Shown: positions 13,546 through 22,984, counted from the first letter of the stretch. The stretch is DNA of 25,116 nucleotides from Pseudomonadota bacterium (GCA_023386155.1 JAEWKH010000128.1:1-25116), one strand, 5' to 3'. Notes: generated by a model from the sequence alone, not told the origin. Numbers and translations are program-made.

Positions 13546-15780
13546 TTACTGGAAAATCTTGTCCAATGTGATGGGTAGGTCGCGTACGCGCCTTCCCGTC
13601 GCATGATAGACCGCATTGGCGATCGCGGCAGCAACGCCGACGATCCCGATCTCGCCCAGTCCCTTGATGCCGAGTCGATTGATGGTCTCGTCCGGCTCGT
13701 CGACGAAAATCACTTCGATGTCGTTTATGTCGGCGTTTACGGGCACGTGGTATTCGGCGATATTGGCATTCATGACGCGCCCGAAGGCGTGATCGAGAAG
13801 CGTTTCCTCGTGCAGCGCCATGCCGATGCCCCATACTACCCCGCCCAGAATCTGGCTGCTGGCGGTCTTGGTGTTCAGGATGCGCCCCGCCGCAACCGCG
13901 TTGACGACGCGGGTAACCCGGACAACACCGAGCTCCTCGTCAACCTTGACCTCGGCGAAGACCGCCGAATGCGTGTTGTGCGCGTGCGCTTCGTCCTTGG
14001 CAAAGCGCGTCGTCTCCTCCTGCTCGATGCGGTCGACGCCGCCATGCCGCATGGCGTCCGCGATCGATACCGCGCGGGCTGGGTCCTTGCCGCACACGAG
14101 CCTGCCGTCGGAAAGCCGGACGTCATCGGGTGAGAGGTCCGCAAGCGAGGAGTTCGGCATCTGCTTGGCGAGGCGGAGCAGTTCGCGGCGGATTGCGCCG
14201 GAGGTCGTTGCGATCCCGTTGGCCACGGAGGCTGCGATCCACGACCCTCCTTCGACGGGCGATTGCGGCAGCGTCGAGTCGCCGAGCCTGACGCTGACGT
14301 TCTCGAGCGGAAGACCCAGCATATCGGCTGCGACCTGAGCCATGATCGTGTAGGTGCCGGTGCCGATATCGGAGGTCGCGCAAGACACCTCCGCGTGGCC
14401 GTTGGCAGTGAGTCCAATGCGCACCGCGATCGGCACCTGCAACGCCTCCCAGACACCGGTCGCCATGCCCCAGCCCACTAGATCGCTGCCGTCGCGCATC
14501 GAGCCCGGCTCAGAACTGCGCCTGTGCCATCCGAATGCTTCGGCGCCGAGGCGGTAGCATTCCCGCAGGTTCTTGCTGCTGTAGGGCCGATCGCTGATCT
14601 GATCGCGATCCGAATAGCACCGCAGCCGCAGATCGAGGGGATCGATCCCAAGGGCGACCGCGAGCTCGTCCATGGCACATTCGAGCGCATAGACTCCGGT
14701 CGCGGCACTCGGAGCGCGCATGTCGCACGAGGTTGGGAGGTCGAGCGGCGCGAGCCAGTGCGCATAGGTCGCATTGGGGCTCTGATAGAGCAGGCCGGAC
14801 CAGCCGGTCTCCTGCCGATAGAAGTGTTCGTACTGCGAGGTCACGGTGACCGCGTCGTGCGCAATCGCCTCGAGGGTCCCGTCAGCTTTGGCGCCGAGCT
14901 CGATCCGCTGGAGCATGGCCGGTCGATAGCCGAGCCCGTACATCTGCTGTCGGGTGAGCACGACACGAACCGGCCGCTTCAATGCGAGCGCCGCCAGCGA
15001 AGCGAGCACCACCTGGTACTGCGGGCGCAGGCCCGAGCCGAATGCGCCGCCTGTGAACGGCGAGAGCACGCGGACGCGGTCCCGCGCGAGCTCCAGTACG
15101 CCGCAAAGGTAGCGCTGGACGTTCTGCACGCCCTGGGTCTTATCGTAGACAGTGAGCTTTCCGTCGGGCTCGTACACCACGGTCGATGCAAAGAGCTCGA
15201 TCGGATTGTGATGCTCGATCGGGACGTAATACTCGCCCTGATGACGCATGGCCGCTGCCGCGAGCGCCGTCTCGGCTTCGCCGCGCGGCTTTGGCGGGGC
15301 GGAGCGGGTCGAGCCGGGCTCTGCAACGGCTTTCAGAACAGACGAGTCCCTTTGGATTTGCATGTCCGTGACGTGCGGCTCCTCATCGTAGTCGACCCGA
15401 ACCAGGGAGGCAGCAAACTGGGCAATCTCAAGGCCTTCGGCAACGACCAGCGCCACCGGCTGCCCATCGAACAGGATCCTGTCATCGTACAGAGGCCGGA
15501 AGGGCGAACCCTCCGGCGCTACTTCGTCCTTGTAACCGCTGTCCGCGTCTGCCATCCGCGGCCGGTTCGCATGCGTGAGTACATCGATCACGCCATCGAC
15601 CCGCAGGGCATCGCTCACGTCAATGCGGGCGATCCTGCCCTTGGCGATGGTGGATGTGACCACGCTGCCGTGGGCAAGGCCGGCGACCTTGGCTTCTGCC
15701 GCGTATAATGCCGTGCCCGTGACTTTGGCATAGCCATCGACGCGGGATGTGGCGGTGCCGATATAGGTCATGACAGTCAC
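13546..15780 (-). CDS. Molybdopterin-binding large subunit of aldehyde oxidoreductase (PaoC/YagR-like)
   Basis: This 744-residue protein belongs to the xanthine dehydrogenase family large subunits that bind molybdopterin and hydroxylate aldehydes or N-heterocycles. Visible family signatures are RVDGYAKVTGTALYAAE near the N-terminus, GGAFGSGLRP (about residue 240), MRAPSAATGVYALECAMDELA (about 353-373) and, near the end, GIKGLGEIG, in which Glu710 is the expected catalytic base. The length (E. coli PaoC is 732) and gene order match PaoABC. The GTG at 15780 overlaps the stop of the FAD subunit gene; an ATG three codons on (15771) is equally possible. No signal peptide is visible. The substrate is unknown; aromatic or aliphatic aldehydes are the family's usual ones. 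Confidence 0.92.
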   Translation of the reverse strand: MTVMTYIGTATSRVDGYAKVTGTALYAAEAKVAGLAHGSVVTSTIAKGRIARIDVSDALRVDGVIDVLTHANRPRMADADSGYKDEVAPEGSPFRPLYDDRILFDGQPVALVVAEGLEIAQFAASLVRVDYDEEPHVTDMQIQRDSSVLKAVAEPGSTRSAPPKPRGEAETALAAAAMRHQGEYYVPIEHHNPIELFASTVVYEPDGKLTVYDKTQGVQNVQRYLCGVLELARDRVRVLSPFTGGAFGSGLRPQYQVVLASLAALALKRPVRVVLTRQQMYGLGYRPAMLQRIELGAKADGTLEAIAHDAVTVTSQYEHFYRQETGWSGLLYQSPNATYAHWLAPLDLPTSCDMRAPSAATGVYALECAMDELAVALGIDPLDLRLRCYSDRDQISDRPYSSKNLRECYRLGAEAFGWHRRSSEPGSMRDGSDLVGWGMATGVWEALQVPIAVRIGLTANGHAEVSCATSDIGTGTYTIMAQVAADMLGLPLENVSVRLGDSTLPQSPVEGGSWIAASVANGIATTSGAIRRELLRLAKQMPNSSLADLSPDDVRLSDGRLVCGKDPARAVSIADAMRHGGVDRIEQEETTRFAKDEAHAHNTHSAVFAEVKVDEELGVVRVTRVVNAVAAGRILNTKTASSQILGGVVWGIGMALHEETLLDHAFGRVMNANIAEYHVPVNADINDIEVIFVDEPDETINRLGIKGLGEIGIVGVAAAIANAVYHATGRRVRDLPITLDKIFQ

Positions 15781-16793
15781 CGAATCTTCTTGATGGCCTG
15801 AACCTGAGGAGTGCCGCGCGCAGCCTGCATCAACGTGCGTTCGATGGCGCGGCGGGCAAGTCCGATTTTGAAACTGTTGTGTGCAAATCCGCGGCTATCG
15901 TGCAGCAGGATGTCGGCTGCCCTGGCAAAGGCCCCACGGTCAGGAGCTTCGCCCTGCAAGGCCGCTTCGGCTTCCACCCTCCGCCAGGGCTTATGGGCCA
16001 CGCCGCCGAGCGCAAGTCGCGCTTCCTTGATGCGCCCGTTCTCGAGTTCCAGGCCCGCCGCAACGGATACGAGGGCGAACGCATAGGACAGCCGGTCGCG
16101 GATCTTCAGGTAGCTGTGGTTGGCCGCGAAGCCCTTGGGCGGCAGCTCGACGGCTACGATGATCTCGCCCGGCGCGAGATTGGTGTCGATCTGCGGGGTA
16201 TCGCCCGGCAGGCGATGAAAATCGGCGAATGGAATCGCGCGTTCGCCGGAGGGCCCTGCAACGTGTACCATCGCATCGAGCGCCGCGAGCGCGACACACA
16301 TGTCGGACGGGTGGGTTGCGATACAGGATTCACTCGTCCCGAGGATCGCATTGATGCGGTTGATGCCGGTCATTGCGGAGCAGCCGCTGCCGGGCTCGCG
16401 CTTGTTGCATGGGGTCACCGTGTCGTAGAAGTACAGGCACCGTGTGCGCTGCATCAGGTTTCCGCCAGTCGATGCCATATTGCGCAGTTGCTGCGACGCA
16501 CCCGCCAGGATCGCGCTCGACAGCAAGGGATAGCGCTTCTCGACCAGCGGATGATAGGCCAGGTCGCTGTTCGGCACGAGGGCGCCGATACGCAAGCCTC
16601 CGCTCGGCGTTTCATCGACGGTCCTGAGCGGCAGATGCGAGATGTCGATGAGCCGCATCGGCCGCTCGACATCGTACTTCATCAGATCCACGAGGTTGGT
16701 GCCCCCGGCGATGAACTTGGCCTCCGGATCGGCTGCGATCCGCTGGATGGCATCGCCCACGTCGGTCGCCCGGGTAAGTTGAAAATTGATCAT
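15777..16793 (-). CDS. FAD-binding subunit of aldehyde oxidoreductase (PaoB/YagS-like)
   Basis: This 338-residue protein is the medium subunit that passes electrons from the iron-sulfur subunit to FAD. The FAD site appears as AKFIAGGTNLVDLMKYD (about residues 25-41) and LRNMASTGGNLMQRTRC (about 103-119). It carries the extra insert of PaoB with four cysteines at about 119, 129, 138 and 157 (RC, PCNK, GSGC, SESC), which in E. coli PaoB forms an additional [4Fe-4S] cluster. The remainder (SYAFALVSVAAGLEL, ARLALGGVAHKPWR) is the CO-dehydrogenase flavoprotein C-terminal domain. It overlaps its neighbours by 4 bases on both sides (ATGA upstream, GTGA downstream), so it is translated as part of one operon. 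Confidence 0.93.
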   Translation of the reverse strand: MINFQLTRATDVGDAIQRIAADPEAKFIAGGTNLVDLMKYDVERPMRLIDISHLPLRTVDETPSGGLRIGALVPNSDLAYHPLVEKRYPLLSSAILAGASQQLRNMASTGGNLMQRTRCLYFYDTVTPCNKREPGSGCSAMTGINRINAILGTSESCIATHPSDMCVALAALDAMVHVAGPSGERAIPFADFHRLPGDTPQIDTNLAPGEIIVAVELPPKGFAANHSYLKIRDRLSYAFALVSVAAGLELENGRIKEARLALGGVAHKPWRRVEAEAALQGEAPDRGAFARAADILLHDSRGFAHNSFKIGLARRAIERTLMQAARGTPQVQAIKKIR

Positions 16794-17320
16794 GGCTTAC
16801 TCTCCATTGCAGCCATGGCCTGCTGGATCGCCGCGACGATCCTCGGATACGCGCCGCAACGGCAGATATTGCCGCTCATGAGTTCACGGACCTCGTCTTC
16901 GGTCCTCGCCCTGCCCTCGCTGATCAGGGCCACCGCCGACATGATCTGGCCGGGTGTGCAATAACCGCACTGGAACGCGTCGTGGTCGATGAAGGCCTGC
17001 TGCACCGGGTGAAGAGCGCCATCCTTCTCCAAGCCCTCGACGGTGGTCACACTGGCGCCTTCCAGCCTGACCGCGAGTACGAGGCAGGAGGTGACACGGC
17101 GGCCATCCACGAGCACGGTACAGGCGCCACATTGGCCGTGATCGCAGCCCTTCTTGGTACCGGTCAGATCCAGATTCTCACGCAAAGCGTCGAGCAGTGT
17201 CGTCCACGGCGCAACGGTCAGCGTACGCGCCACGTCATTGACATGAAGCGTGATTGTCGCCTTTGAAGGCAGTGAGACGCTGTTCTGGCCCTCTCGGGCC
17301 TCTCGCAAGGATTTATCCAT
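16790..17320 (-). CDS. (2Fe-2S) subunit of aldehyde oxidoreductase (PaoA/YagT-like)
   Basis: This 176-residue iron-sulfur subunit has an N-terminal plant-type ferredoxin site with Cys59, Cys64, Cys67 and Cys79 (KKGCDHGQCGACTVLVDGRR..SC) and a C-terminal four-helix site with Cys118, Cys121, Cys153 and Cys155 (FQCGYCTPGQ; NICRCGAYP). It is the same type as PaoA but shows no Tat signal (no RR motif before a hydrophobic stretch), unlike the E. coli periplasmic enzyme. Start choice is uncertain: ATG 17329, ATG 17320 or an earlier start at 17398 are in frame; I use 17320, which has GGAT about 8 bases upstream. Its stop overlaps the FAD subunit start (ATGA). No XdhC/PaoD-like maturation gene is adjacent. 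Confidence 0.9.
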   Translation of the reverse strand: MDKSLREAREGQNSVSLPSKATITLHVNDVARTLTVAPWTTLLDALRENLDLTGTKKGCDHGQCGACTVLVDGRRVTSCLVLAVRLEGASVTTVEGLEKDGALHPVQQAFIDHDAFQCGYCTPGQIMSAVALISEGRARTEDEVRELMSGNICRCGAYPRIVAAIQQAMAAMESKP

Positions 17321-17652
17321 GGGGAACATCCAACCAGACGGCGTTTGTCGTGTTACGCGGTGTGGCGGAGAGGCCATACGGATCCTGCTCCGGATCACGC
17401 TACCATTGGCGTACCTTCTGCCTGTCGCACGGTTAAGTCAAGATCCCGGCGCACGGCTTCGACGCCGCGCGCAAGGGATCGATCTCACAATGATGGGATG
17501 ACGGCTGCTGTCTTCCTGAGGCATTATCAAAGAAGCGTAACACTGGTTCGTTCGGCCTAGCGCATCGTGCGGTCCAGCGGGGCGCCGCACGATGCGCTTT
17601 TCAAGAGTTGAGCATCGGGCCCAATAATGGATCCACTTTTGGATCCGGTGCT
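17321..17652. other. Non-coding interval with repeat hairpins
   Basis: About 330 bases precede the aldehyde oxidoreductase operon. I see no gene. The upstream half must hold the operon promoter, but no clear -35/-10 pair was found. The part near 17560-17652 is repeat DNA, listed separately. Confidence 0.6.
17560..17601 (+). terminator. 13-bp perfect hairpin with T-run (repeat family)
   Basis: GCGCATCGTGCGG (17560-17572) pairs perfectly with CCGCACGATGCGC (17585-17597), followed by TTTT. The genes around it run on the minus strand, so the T-run faces the wrong way for them and it is more likely a repeat-family element than a dedicated terminator. It shares GCGCATCGT with 5745-5814. Confidence 0.6.
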
Positions 17653-17653
17653 C
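17610..17653. repeat. 44-bp palindromic repeat centred on GGATCC
   Basis: GAGCATCGG...TGGATCCA...CCGGTGCTC is symmetrical about 17631/17632, with a degraded left arm (CCAATAATGG against CCACTTTTGG on the right). The arms match the palindrome at 5694-5740 (GCATCGG.. / ..CACTTTTGG.TCCG.TGC). Its last base is the final base of the stop codon of the adjoining minus-strand gene. Confidence 0.75.
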
Positions 17654-18237
17654 TAGAAGCGGCACTCCGTCGGCCAGGCCGCTTCATTCCAGTCTTTCAG
17701 CTCGACAGGCTTGGAGCCTGTTGTAAGCTTCTTGCCGTTTCTGATCGCCTGACCCGACAGGAAGTTCACGTCGCAACTGGAGCTGGAGTTCGGTGCCAGC
17801 GTATCCCGGCTGGACCTTGTGAACCCTGCAACCAGAAAACGTCCGTCACGGCGGATAATCGTGAGCGTCTGGCTCCAGCGGCTCCGCCCGATCGCATCGT
17901 TCTGGGACTTCACGAGAAGCGATCCCTTGGGCGACGACTGAAGGCTCGGCAGAGTGCCCCACATCCCTCCGATCCACGCGAGGCTCTCCTTCGCGAGCGC
18001 AAGCTCGCGCCGCTTTGCGTCATCCGGGTTTGACCCGGCCAGGTAGATGTAGAGATCGGCATCATCGTCCTCCTTGCCCTGGACGAGGACCGCTCGATCC
18101 ATGTCGCCATCGCCGTCGAAATCGAGAGTCGCGACGCTCACCACAGCGTCCGGCCTGATATTCGGTGGTTCGGACACCGGTTGCGCCTGAGCTGCTCCCA
18201 CCACGCTGAAGCACGCCAACAGAAGTTTCGCTCTCAT
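17653..18237 (-). CDS. Secreted protein with DxDGDGDxD calcium-binding-like motif, function unknown
   Basis: This 194-residue protein starts with a signal peptide (MRAKLLLACFSVVGAAQAQ, cleavage after AQA about residue 18), so it is periplasmic or exported. Just after it is ATLDFDGDGDMDRAVLV, an FG-GAP/VCBS or EF-hand-like Asp-rich loop that could bind calcium. The rest (DLYIYLAG, LTIIRRDGRFLVAGFTRSS, SSCDVNFLSGQAIRNGKKL) has a beta-rich look, two cysteines (SSC.., ..ECRF) that could form a disulphide, and ends TECRF. I chose ATG 18237 because a start at 18246 puts an acidic residue before the n-region and has no spaced ribosome-binding site. No family name is recognised. It ends at a repeat palindrome and lies alone between two operons. 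Confidence 0.72.
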   Translation of the reverse strand: MRAKLLLACFSVVGAAQAQPVSEPPNIRPDAVVSVATLDFDGDGDMDRAVLVQGKEDDDADLYIYLAGSNPDDAKRRELALAKESLAWIGGMWGTLPSLQSSPKGSLLVKSQNDAIGRSRWSQTLTIIRRDGRFLVAGFTRSSRDTLAPNSSSSCDVNFLSGQAIRNGKKLTTGSKPVELKDWNEAAWPTECRF

Positions 18238-18574
18238 GACATCCATCTCTGGTTGAAGCGCCTGTCATAGTCGCGGCGAACAGCCATGAGGCGCGGGGTT
18301 GCCACATTAATAGCGAAACCCGCCGCTTGCAGCATCAGACAAGGGCCACCTCCCTGAAGCCCGCACAAGACAGAGTCTTCCTTGGTTCGGATCGCCCACC
18401 GCTTCGAAAGCTCCGACGGCAGAAGGGATAGACGCTACGACGTCCCAGGTCGCCATCGCGTAAGCAAGAGCCCGTCCCTCGGGGCGGAGAAGCCCCAGGA
18501 AGGCCCGCGCCTCCCTGGGGCCTGTTCGCGAACCGGCCTCCCCGCACCTCTGCCGTGGCGGCCCATCGAGGCTC
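18238..18574. other. Non-coding interval with a strong hairpin
   Basis: About 340 bases lie between the secreted protein gene and the arabinofuranosidase gene. One minus-strand frame (18307-18660) is open but overlaps the end of the arabinofuranosidase gene in another frame and has no family resemblance, so I do not call it. The promoter of the secreted protein gene should be in its left part. Confidence 0.55.
18492..18521 (-). terminator. Hairpin downstream of the arabinofuranosidase gene
   Basis: GCCCCAGG (18492-18499) pairs perfectly with CCTGGGGC (18514-18521), extended inward by AGGC/GCCT after one mismatch, leaving a 4-base loop. It lies about 55 bases past the stop of the minus-strand gene. 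The T-run after it on the minus strand is short (TTCTCC), so it is a probable, not certain, terminator for the importer-arabinofuranosidase operon. Confidence 0.55.
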
Positions 18575-20128
18575 CTACTGCTTCTGCACCCCCAGGCGAA
18601 TGACGTTCCAGGAGGCAGGCGCGAGCTTGGCGCGGACCTGCTCCCCCCAGATCTCAACACCTTCCAGAGGCTCGGGCCTGATCGTATCGGGCGCGTCCTT
18701 TGTGTTGACCGCCATCAGGTCGTCGTTGCGCAGCTGATGCGCCTCCTTGAAGGCGAGGCCCTGGAAGCCGCGTACGAGCGCTTCCATCGAGAGGCTCGCG
18801 TCGAGGCTGCGATTGAGCGCGAAGATGGTGATGCAATCCTCGTCGTGGTTATGGACCACCGACAGCTTGAGATAGGGCACCTCCGAGATTGGGAACCGCA
18901 GGTCGGACGTGCCGCGCGGATCGTAATACGTCGCCTCGTAGGTGGGCGAAACCACCTTCGTCTGCAGAACCGTGCCGCGGCCGAGAGTGCTCATGTCCTT
19001 GAACGGATAGAAGATCGTCTGCCGCCAGGCAGGCCCTCCGGTCTCAGTCATGATAGGCGCAATTGCGTTGACCAGCTGCGCCAGACAGGCAGACTTCACC
19101 CGGTCGGCATGGTTGAGCAGGGAAATGCAGGCGCCCCCGAAGGCAAGCGCGTCCTGCATGTTGTAGATTTCCTCGAGGATCTGGGGCGCAACGGGCCAGC
19201 CGAGCTTGACCCGTCCTTCGTTCTTGCGCCGGGTCCGGTACCAGACGTTCCATTCGTCGAAGCTCAGCATGATCCGCTTGGACGAGCGGCGCCGGGCCGT
19301 TACCGCATCCGCGATGGCGACGACCTCCTCGATGAAACTGTCCATCAGATCCGGGCTTGCGAGGAAGGCTGGCGTATCGTCGGCATAGTTGTTCAGGTAG
19401 GTGTGCAGGGAGATGTACTCGACGTGATCGAACGAGTGCTCGAGCACCGTGTCCTCCCAAGTGCCGAAGGTCGGCATGTTGCGCGAGGAGGAGCCGCAGG
19501 CTGCGAGTTCGATGGTCGGATCGATCCATTTCATGAGCTTTGCGGCCTCGGAGGCGATCCGCCCGTATTCCCAGGCCGTCTTGGTCTCCATCTGCCAAGG
19601 GCCGTCCATCTCGTTGCCCAGGCACCAGAATTTCACGTTGTGAGGCTTCTCCCATCCATGAGCGCGGCGCAGGTCCGACAGCTCGGTCCCGCCCGGGAAA
19701 TTGCAGTATTCGAGCAAGCGGCGGGCATCGTCGGGGCCCCGGGTACCGAGATTGACCGCCATCATCGGCTCGACGCCGGCCGCCTGGCACCAGTCCATGA
19801 ACTCGTTGGTGCCGAACGTGTTCGGCTCCGTCGACATCCAGGCCAGGTCGAGCCGGCGCGGCCGGTTCTCGACAGGACCTACGCCGTCCTCCCAGTTATA
19901 CCCGGAAACGAAGTTCCCGCCGGGATAGCGAATGATCGTCGGCCCAAGCTCGCGGACAAGTTCTAGCACATCCTTCCGGAAACCCCGCTCGTCGGCGTTC
20001 GGATGGCCCGGCTCGTAAAGTCCGCCGTAGACGCACCGTCCCAGGTGCTCGACGAAGGCCCCGAACAGACGGGGATCCGTTTCCGCGATGGAAAAATCGC
20101 GGTCGATGGTGACTTTGGCTTCTTTCAT
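18575..20128 (-). CDS. abfA: Alpha-L-arabinofuranosidase, GH51
   Basis: This 517-residue cytoplasmic glycosidase removes terminal arabinofuranosyl residues from arabino-oligosaccharides with retention. Family signatures are LFGAFVEHLGRCVYGGLYEPGHP near the N-terminus, IRYPGGNFVSGYNWEDGVGP (about 66-85), LGNEMDGPWQ with the acid/base Glu173, HTYLNN, and SFDEWNVWY with the nucleophile Glu292; these positions are within two residues of the well-known Geobacillus enzyme. The C-terminal third is the beta-sandwich domain. No signal peptide is present, so the substrate must be imported. ATG 20128 has GGAG about 8 bases upstream and fits the family start. It follows the ATPase gene by 67 bases and closes the importer operon. 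Confidence 0.95.
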   Translation of the reverse strand: MKEAKVTIDRDFSIAETDPRLFGAFVEHLGRCVYGGLYEPGHPNADERGFRKDVLELVRELGPTIIRYPGGNFVSGYNWEDGVGPVENRPRRLDLAWMSTEPNTFGTNEFMDWCQAAGVEPMMAVNLGTRGPDDARRLLEYCNFPGGTELSDLRRAHGWEKPHNVKFWCLGNEMDGPWQMETKTAWEYGRIASEAAKLMKWIDPTIELAACGSSSRNMPTFGTWEDTVLEHSFDHVEYISLHTYLNNYADDTPAFLASPDLMDSFIEEVVAIADAVTARRRSSKRIMLSFDEWNVWYRTRRKNEGRVKLGWPVAPQILEEIYNMQDALAFGGACISLLNHADRVKSACLAQLVNAIAPIMTETGGPAWRQTIFYPFKDMSTLGRGTVLQTKVVSPTYEATYYDPRGTSDLRFPISEVPYLKLSVVHNHDEDCITIFALNRSLDASLSMEALVRGFQGLAFKEAHQLRNDDLMAVNTKDAPDTIRPEPLEGVEIWGEQVRAKLAPASWNVIRLGVQKQ

Positions 20129-20195
20129 GGGGGAGGCTCCGGTCAGTGAGGTGCGGTCTTGGCTGATGTGTACCATCGGCAGGCTGGAGGAAGGA

Positions 20196-21044
<849 letters not shown>

Positions 21045-21056
21045 GCGCTCGCCTCC

Positions 21057-22118
21057 CTATGCGACCGGCCGGACCCGGGAAGGGTCGGCTTGAGCGACGT
21101 GGCAGGCTGTCCGATGCCCGGGCAGGATCTCCAGCATGGGCGGGGCCTCGTGGCGGCAGATGTCGATGGCGAGGGGGCACCGCGGATGAAACCGGCAACC
21201 CGGCGGCGGATCCGCCAGGCTCGGGGGAGAGCCCTCCAGTCCCTTCTTCGGGACCTCATCCCCAATCCGCGGCAGGCTGGAGATCAGATGCGCCGTGTAG
21301 GGATGGAGAGGCCTCCTGAATACATCCCTGGTCCTGCCCTCCTCCACGAGCCGGCCCGCATACATGATGCCGAGGCGATCGGTCAGGTTGGCGTGAACCG
21401 CCATGTCGTGGGTCACGAACATGACCGACGATCCGAATTCCTGCTGGATCTCCCGGATCATGGAGAGGACACCCTTCTGCACGATCACATCCAGTGCCGT
21501 CGTCGGCTCATCGGCGATGATGAATTCGGGGCTGCAGATGGTTGCCAGCGCAATGGTCACCCTCTGACGCATGCCGCCGGACAACTCGTGCGGATAGGCC
21601 TGGAGGACCGCGGGATCGAGATGGAGGCGCTTCAGGTGCTGCTCCACGAGGCGCCGGAAATCGTCGCCCTTGGCGGCGACGTGCGGCAACGCGAAATCCG
21701 CGAAGGCGTACTTGATGCGCCGAACCGGGTTCAGCACGCTCATGGAGCCCTGCATGATATAGGACAGGTGGCTCCAGCGGATCGATGACAGTTCCCGTGG
21801 AGAAAGCCTGTAGATGTCTCGTTCCCCGTCCTTGAAGGAGAAGCGTACCGAGCCTCCCACCACCCTGAGTGGAGGACGGATGGCTCCCGCAATGGTCTTG
21901 ATGAGAGAACTCTTGCCGGAACTCGATTCGCCCGCGAGGCCGTAGATTTCGTTGCGGTTGATCTGGAGGCTGACATCGTCGACCGCCCGTACCTCGCGGT
22001 CGATGCCGAACAGCTTTACCTTGTAATAGGCCTTCAGCCTATCGACCGAGAGCAGCGGGACCGCCTGCGGCATCGCCGCTTCGACAGGGGAAGAAACAGG
22101 GCGAAGTTCTGCGATCAT
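21057..22118 (-). CDS. Opp/Dpp-type ABC importer ATPase (first ATPase)
   Basis: This 353-residue ATPase has Walker A LAGESSSGKSSLIK (about 61-74; the usual GESGSGKS with a Ser in the third variable position), signature LSGGMRQRVTIALA (179-192), Walker B FIIADEPTTALDV (199-211), switch His in MFVTHDMAVHANL, and a C-terminal oligopeptide/HPY domain with CRFHPRCPLAIDIC, the Cys pattern found in OppD/DppD. I start it at ATG 22118, which overlaps the permease stop as ATGA; earlier in-frame starts lie inside the permease gene. It forms the ATPase pair with the next gene product. Confidence 0.92.
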   Translation of the reverse strand: MIAELRPVSSPVEAAMPQAVPLLSVDRLKAYYKVKLFGIDREVRAVDDVSLQINRNEIYGLAGESSSGKSSLIKTIAGAIRPPLRVVGGSVRFSFKDGERDIYRLSPRELSSIRWSHLSYIMQGSMSVLNPVRRIKYAFADFALPHVAAKGDDFRRLVEQHLKRLHLDPAVLQAYPHELSGGMRQRVTIALATICSPEFIIADEPTTALDVIVQKGVLSMIREIQQEFGSSVMFVTHDMAVHANLTDRLGIMYAGRLVEEGRTRDVFRRPLHPYTAHLISSLPRIGDEVPKKGLEGSPPSLADPPPGCRFHPRCPLAIDICRHEAPPMLEILPGHRTACHVAQADPSRVRPVA

Positions 22119-22984
22119 GCCTGTCCCCCGAGACGGCTGAGGCGGCTGCGCGGATCGATGTACTCGTTCATCGAAATAGCGAGCAGGAACAGCCCGATGA
22201 AGAGCATGATCACCAGCAGAACCGGGAATGCGATCCACCACCAGATGCCCGAGACCAGGGCCGTATGCTGGTTCGCCCAGTAGATCATGCCGCCGATGGT
22301 AGGCGTGTTGATGTCGGTGAACCCCAGGACCGACAGTGTCACCTCGATGCCGATCGACCAGTTAATGTTGTTCATGGTCGTCGAGAAGACGATCGGCAGG
22401 ACGAACGGAAGGTGCTCCTGAAGGACGATCTTGCCCGTACTCATACCAGAGAACACAGCCTGCCGGGTGAATTCCCGGGTCCGCAGGCTCATGGCGATGG
22501 ACCGGATCAGCCGCGCGTCGTAAGCCCAGCCCAGCAGCGCTGTGATGACGGCGAGCATCGCCCAGGTCATCTGGTCCCGCATGATGAAGTAGAACAGCAC
22601 CAGGATTGGAAAGAGCGGGACGACGACGAACGTGTCGTTGATCGACATCAGGACCCGGTCGACCCAGCCGCCCTTGTAGCCAGAGATCAGGCCTACCAGG
22701 AGCGATATGACACGGCTGAGGGCCGCTACCACGATGCCGAAGAGAAGGGTGTTCCGGATCGCGAATGTGAGCTGCCAGAACACATCCTGCCCGCGCGACG
22801 TTGTGCCGAGCGGATGCTCCCAGGAAGGTGGAATGTCAGGCGCCACGACGTACACGTCCATCGGCGGATAGGGCGAGAAAAAGGAGCAGAAGGCCACGGC
22901 CAGCACGATCAGGACAAGGATCAGGCCGATGGCAAACTCGCCATTGTATCGGAGGAGGTCGCGAAAAATCCTGAACGTGCTCAT
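22115..22984 (-). CDS. Opp/Dpp-type ABC importer permease (DppC/OppC-like)
   Basis: This 289-residue inner-membrane permease has an N-terminal segment (FAIGLILVLIVLAVAFCSFF), the short 'HPLGTTSRGQDVFWQL' periplasmic motif characteristic of OppC/DppC (consensus HPLGTD..GRD), and five more hydrophobic segments. The EAA loop is near TREFTRQAVFSGMSTGKIVLQEHLP. It ends YIDPRSRLSRLGGQA, the usual end of the family ('..DPRLR'). I start it at ATG 22984, which shares one base with the previous stop (TGATG); longer frames upstream are in the first permease gene. Confidence 0.92.
   Translation of the reverse strand: MSTFRIFRDLLRYNGEFAIGLILVLIVLAVAFCSFFSPYPPMDVYVVAPDIPPSWEHPLGTTSRGQDVFWQLTFAIRNTLLFGIVVAALSRVISLLVGLISGYKGGWVDRVLMSINDTFVVVPLFPILVLFYFIMRDQMTWAMLAVITALLGWAYDARLIRSIAMSLRTREFTRQAVFSGMSTGKIVLQEHLPFVLPIVFSTTMNNINWSIGIEVTLSVLGFTDINTPTIGGMIYWANQHTALVSGIWWWIAFPVLLVIMLFIGLFLLAISMNEYIDPRSRLSRLGGQA

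Noticed and set aside
14524..15708. Plus-strand open frame of 394 codons
   Set aside because: Antisense to the molybdopterin subunit gene; no family resemblance.
18307..18660. Minus-strand frame of 117 codons after the arabinofuranosidase gene
   Set aside because: Starts inside abfA in another frame, has no ribosome-binding site or family resemblance, and contains the terminator-like hairpin at 18492-18521.
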